A DNA stretch of 64,000 nucleotides from an uncultured Bacteroidia bacterium (GTDB lineage Bacteria; Bacteroidota; Bacteroidia; Bacteroidales; ML635J-15). Below, in pieces: positions 62,377 to 64,000 of this stretch (positions are counted from its first letter, which is position 1; every line of letters begins with the position of its first letter). The notes below the pieces were generated by a model. The model was not told the origin of the DNA, did not search any database, and worked only from the letters and a program-made list of their open reading frames with translations. Made by a program: the position numbers and the translations under genes. The stretch covers positions 62,001 to 126,000 of the forward strand of contig CADAXK010000007.1 in assembly GCA_902791865.1 (NCBI GenBank), read 5' to 3'.

Positions 62377-64000
62377 TTATTTGCTTTTCATCAGAAACGG
62401 CAGCACATCCTTGTTGTCGTTCCATATTTTCTGGAATTGGGATATAGGCAGGGGGGATGTACCCAAACCGATTTCGATAGTGGCGGCCTTTATGCCTTTA
62501 GATGTAGCCCAGTTGCTGCATCCTGTGCCGAAATCCTCCTCCGAATGATATTCGTAGTTGGTGACGTCCTTAAGTCCTTCGGCAAGGTTCTGGCATTGCT
62601 GGCGGAAGTCGCCTTTCTGTCCGTATGCCCAGAAAATTTCCTCGCCAGCCGAATGATAGCTTATCAGGGTCACTATGTTTCCAAGCGATTCCACAAGTCC
62701 GACCAAAGCTTGCGTCTCGAGTTCCGAATGCCCGTGGGGACCTCGATAGTTTGCGCTACGGGGCGACTTCAAAAATGTCTTGATATGGCGGTTGACATCG
62801 AAGTTCCTGTTCAAGTCAACTCCGAGGGCGTTGCTCTTCCACATTCTTAGGAATGTGTTCAGTTCCGGTCGATTGCGAGCCCTGGGGTTTTCTGCGTAGT
62901 ATATCTTCATTATGTTGTCACGGATATGCGGGTCGCGGATGCTGTCGAGTCCGAATTGAGATATGCACACTCCATCAGGGTTGAGCATCGGGATTATATG
63001 AAGTTGGCAGTCTTCGATCAGTTCCGAATAGCTTGCGTCGTCAAATGTTCCCGACCAGAAGTTTTGTAGGAAATGCTCTGTCTGGCACATCACAAGTTGG
63101 CTACACATGTATTCGCGTGCGTGTGATGTGGCCTGTACGATGACTTGTCTGCTTGAATTGTCATTGCCGATTATGAGGTCGAAAACAATCCTTCTGTCGG
63201 CGGTTGCACCTAAGGTGTCGATTGTGAGAAGCGAGGGGTATTGTTCCGACAGCCTTTCAATGTCGGCACATAACTTGTCGTATGAGTAAAGTTCGCTTAT
63301 GGTGTCGGTCACCCATTCGACTTTGTTCCAGTTTGTGCGCAGTATCCCGTTTTCGTCGAAGTAGCACATCTCGCCGTCGGCCGAGAAGTATCCTGTGACT
63401 TTCGTTCCTGAAATGTGGTCGATGAATGTCAGTCCGTCTTCGTTGTTCTTCCAGCCGCCGATGTGCAGTTGTCCGCGTTCAATTCCGTGTTCCTTGCAGT
63501 AGCTGTCGAAATCTTCACTGTTGACGAAGAGTCTGAGTATTGCACGACGTGTGTAGTTCTGCGAAAGCAAGTCGGTATAGTGTTCTCTTTCCCGATCTCT
63601 GAGATTTATGGCGAGCGCCGATGCAAGGCATTCTACATAAAGAGAGTCGCTTAATTCGTTCATTATTGGGCTGTTGCACACTATATTGTCGGCGACTGAT
63701 GCAGCTGTGGCATTGCCGTCGAGCAGGAGGTTGAGCTCTTCGGCTGAGGCCTTTCTATTGTTGGCGAACGAAAATACATGTTGAGCTAGCATTGTCAGTT
63801 CGGCATTTCTGTCCCTATTTTCCAAAACGCCAGCATTTCCCCTTTCAATTCCATGCTTGGCGCACAGGTTATGGAAACTTTCGCTGTTGATGATATAGTT
63901 GCATACGTATTTGCGGCTTATGCCATTTTCAAGGTACGACAATAGCTTGTCGCGCTCCTTTTGTTCGATATGGTTTGGTATTATTGTGAGCAAGTCGCCT
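62377..64000 (-). CDS. M14 zinc carboxypeptidase with DUF4214-like repeats, 5' end beyond window
   Basis: The minus-strand frame is open to the window edge (the only start, TTG at 63993, is probably internal), so the N-terminus lies outside. Two or more DUF4214-like units come first (YIINSESFHNLCAKHGIERG, LFVNSEDFDSYCKEHGIERG), then short aromatic repeats resembling glucan-binding wall repeats (TGYFSADGEMCYFDENG). The peptidase M14 domain is complete: zinc HxxE in TSHAREYMCSQ, substrate Asn-Arg in DLNRNFDVN, third zinc His in SYHSAGEEIFW and the catalytic Glu in ATIEIGLGTS. Members cut C-terminal residues, or gamma-D-Glu peptides in peptidoglycan. It is convergent with lplA. The rare combination suggests a surface or wall peptidase. 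Confidence 0.85.
   Translation of the reverse strand, partial: GDLLTIIPNHIEQKERDKLLSYLENGISRKYVCNYIINSESFHNLCAKHGIERGNAGVLENRDRNAELTMLAQHVFSFANNRKASAEELNLLLDGNATAASVADNIVCNSPIMNELSDSLYVECLASALAINLRDREREHYTDLLSQNYTRRAILRLFVNSEDFDSYCKEHGIERGQLHIGGWKNNEDGLTFIDHISGTKVTGYFSADGEMCYFDENGILRTNWNKVEWVTDTISELYSYDKLCADIERLSEQYPSLLTIDTLGATADRRIVFDLIIGNDNSSRQVIVQATSHAREYMCSQLVMCQTEHFLQNFWSGTFDDASYSELIEDCQLHIIPMLNPDGVCISQFGLDSIRDPHIRDNIMKIYYAENPRARNRPELNTFLRMWKSNALGVDLNRNFDVNRHIKTFLKSPRSANYRGPHGHSELETQALVGLVESLGNIVTLISYHSAGEEIFWAYGQKGDFRQQCQNLAEGLKDVTNYEYHSEEDFGTGCSNWATSKGIKAATIEIGLGTSPLPISQFQKIWNDNKDVLPFLMKSK

Overview
The window looks like a chromosomal segment of a Bacteroidota bacterium, most likely an AT-leaning Bacteroidales. 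The reasons are: promoters of the Bacteroidota type (TAnnTTTG at -7, several with a TTG-like box 19 bases upstream), few Shine-Dalgarno sequences, type IX secretion (T9SS) sorting domains of both type A and type B, TonB receptor plus DUF4249 and GWxTD families, BspA-type leucine-rich repeats, and a FISUMP-like lipoprotein. No phage, integrase, transposase or CRISPR array was seen. A species cannot be named from this sequence alone.

Layout. 1-5.2 kb: truncated AAA/DUF4143-type ATPase, an ABC-F ATPase, a solitary DUF262/DUF1524 (GmrSD-like) gene and two valine tRNAs. 5.2-7.4 kb: a membrane glycosyltransferase-like protein with a TPR tail. 7.5-17.1 kb: two giant paralogous surface proteins (P domain, SprB-like repeats, PKD, type B sorting domain); the second carries an extra CUB-like domain and is translationally coupled to a small secreted protein. 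17.1-21.7 kb: ribF, an LptF/G permease and ribBA. 21.7-26.8 kb: three tandem paralogous lipoproteins, two of them with near-identical terminators, and two more lipoproteins. 27-39.2 kb: a same-strand housekeeping run (tmk, BT_3928-like, tpiA, prmA, a 1551-residue secreted protein, GWxTD protein, rlmB, purH). 39.4-54.2 kb, minus strand: LOG-family protein, small membrane protein, a degenerate kinase behind a second GWxTD protein, a FISUMP-like lipoprotein and three large T9SS type A proteins built from shared modules. 54.6-64 kb: CobW/G3E GTPase, thioesterase, ThrE-like exporter, TonB receptor with DUF4249 lipoprotein, lipoate ligase and an M14 carboxypeptidase that runs off the end.

How it fits together. 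Much of the window is devoted to the cell envelope: LPS transport, lipoproteins, outer-membrane uptake and T9SS cargo. Housekeeping genes (riboflavin/FAD, dTMP, purines, lipoate, ribosome and rRNA methylation) are interspersed.

The most unusual signals are: (i) several families of short intergenic repeats and palindromes, including an exact 30-mer in three copies, an 11-mer in four exact copies, and GAACGTTAAAC arrays; (ii) an apparent pseudokinase in an operon with a GWxTD protein; (iii) the giant T9SS type B paralogue pair with module gain; (iv) a module-shuffled T9SS type A trio.
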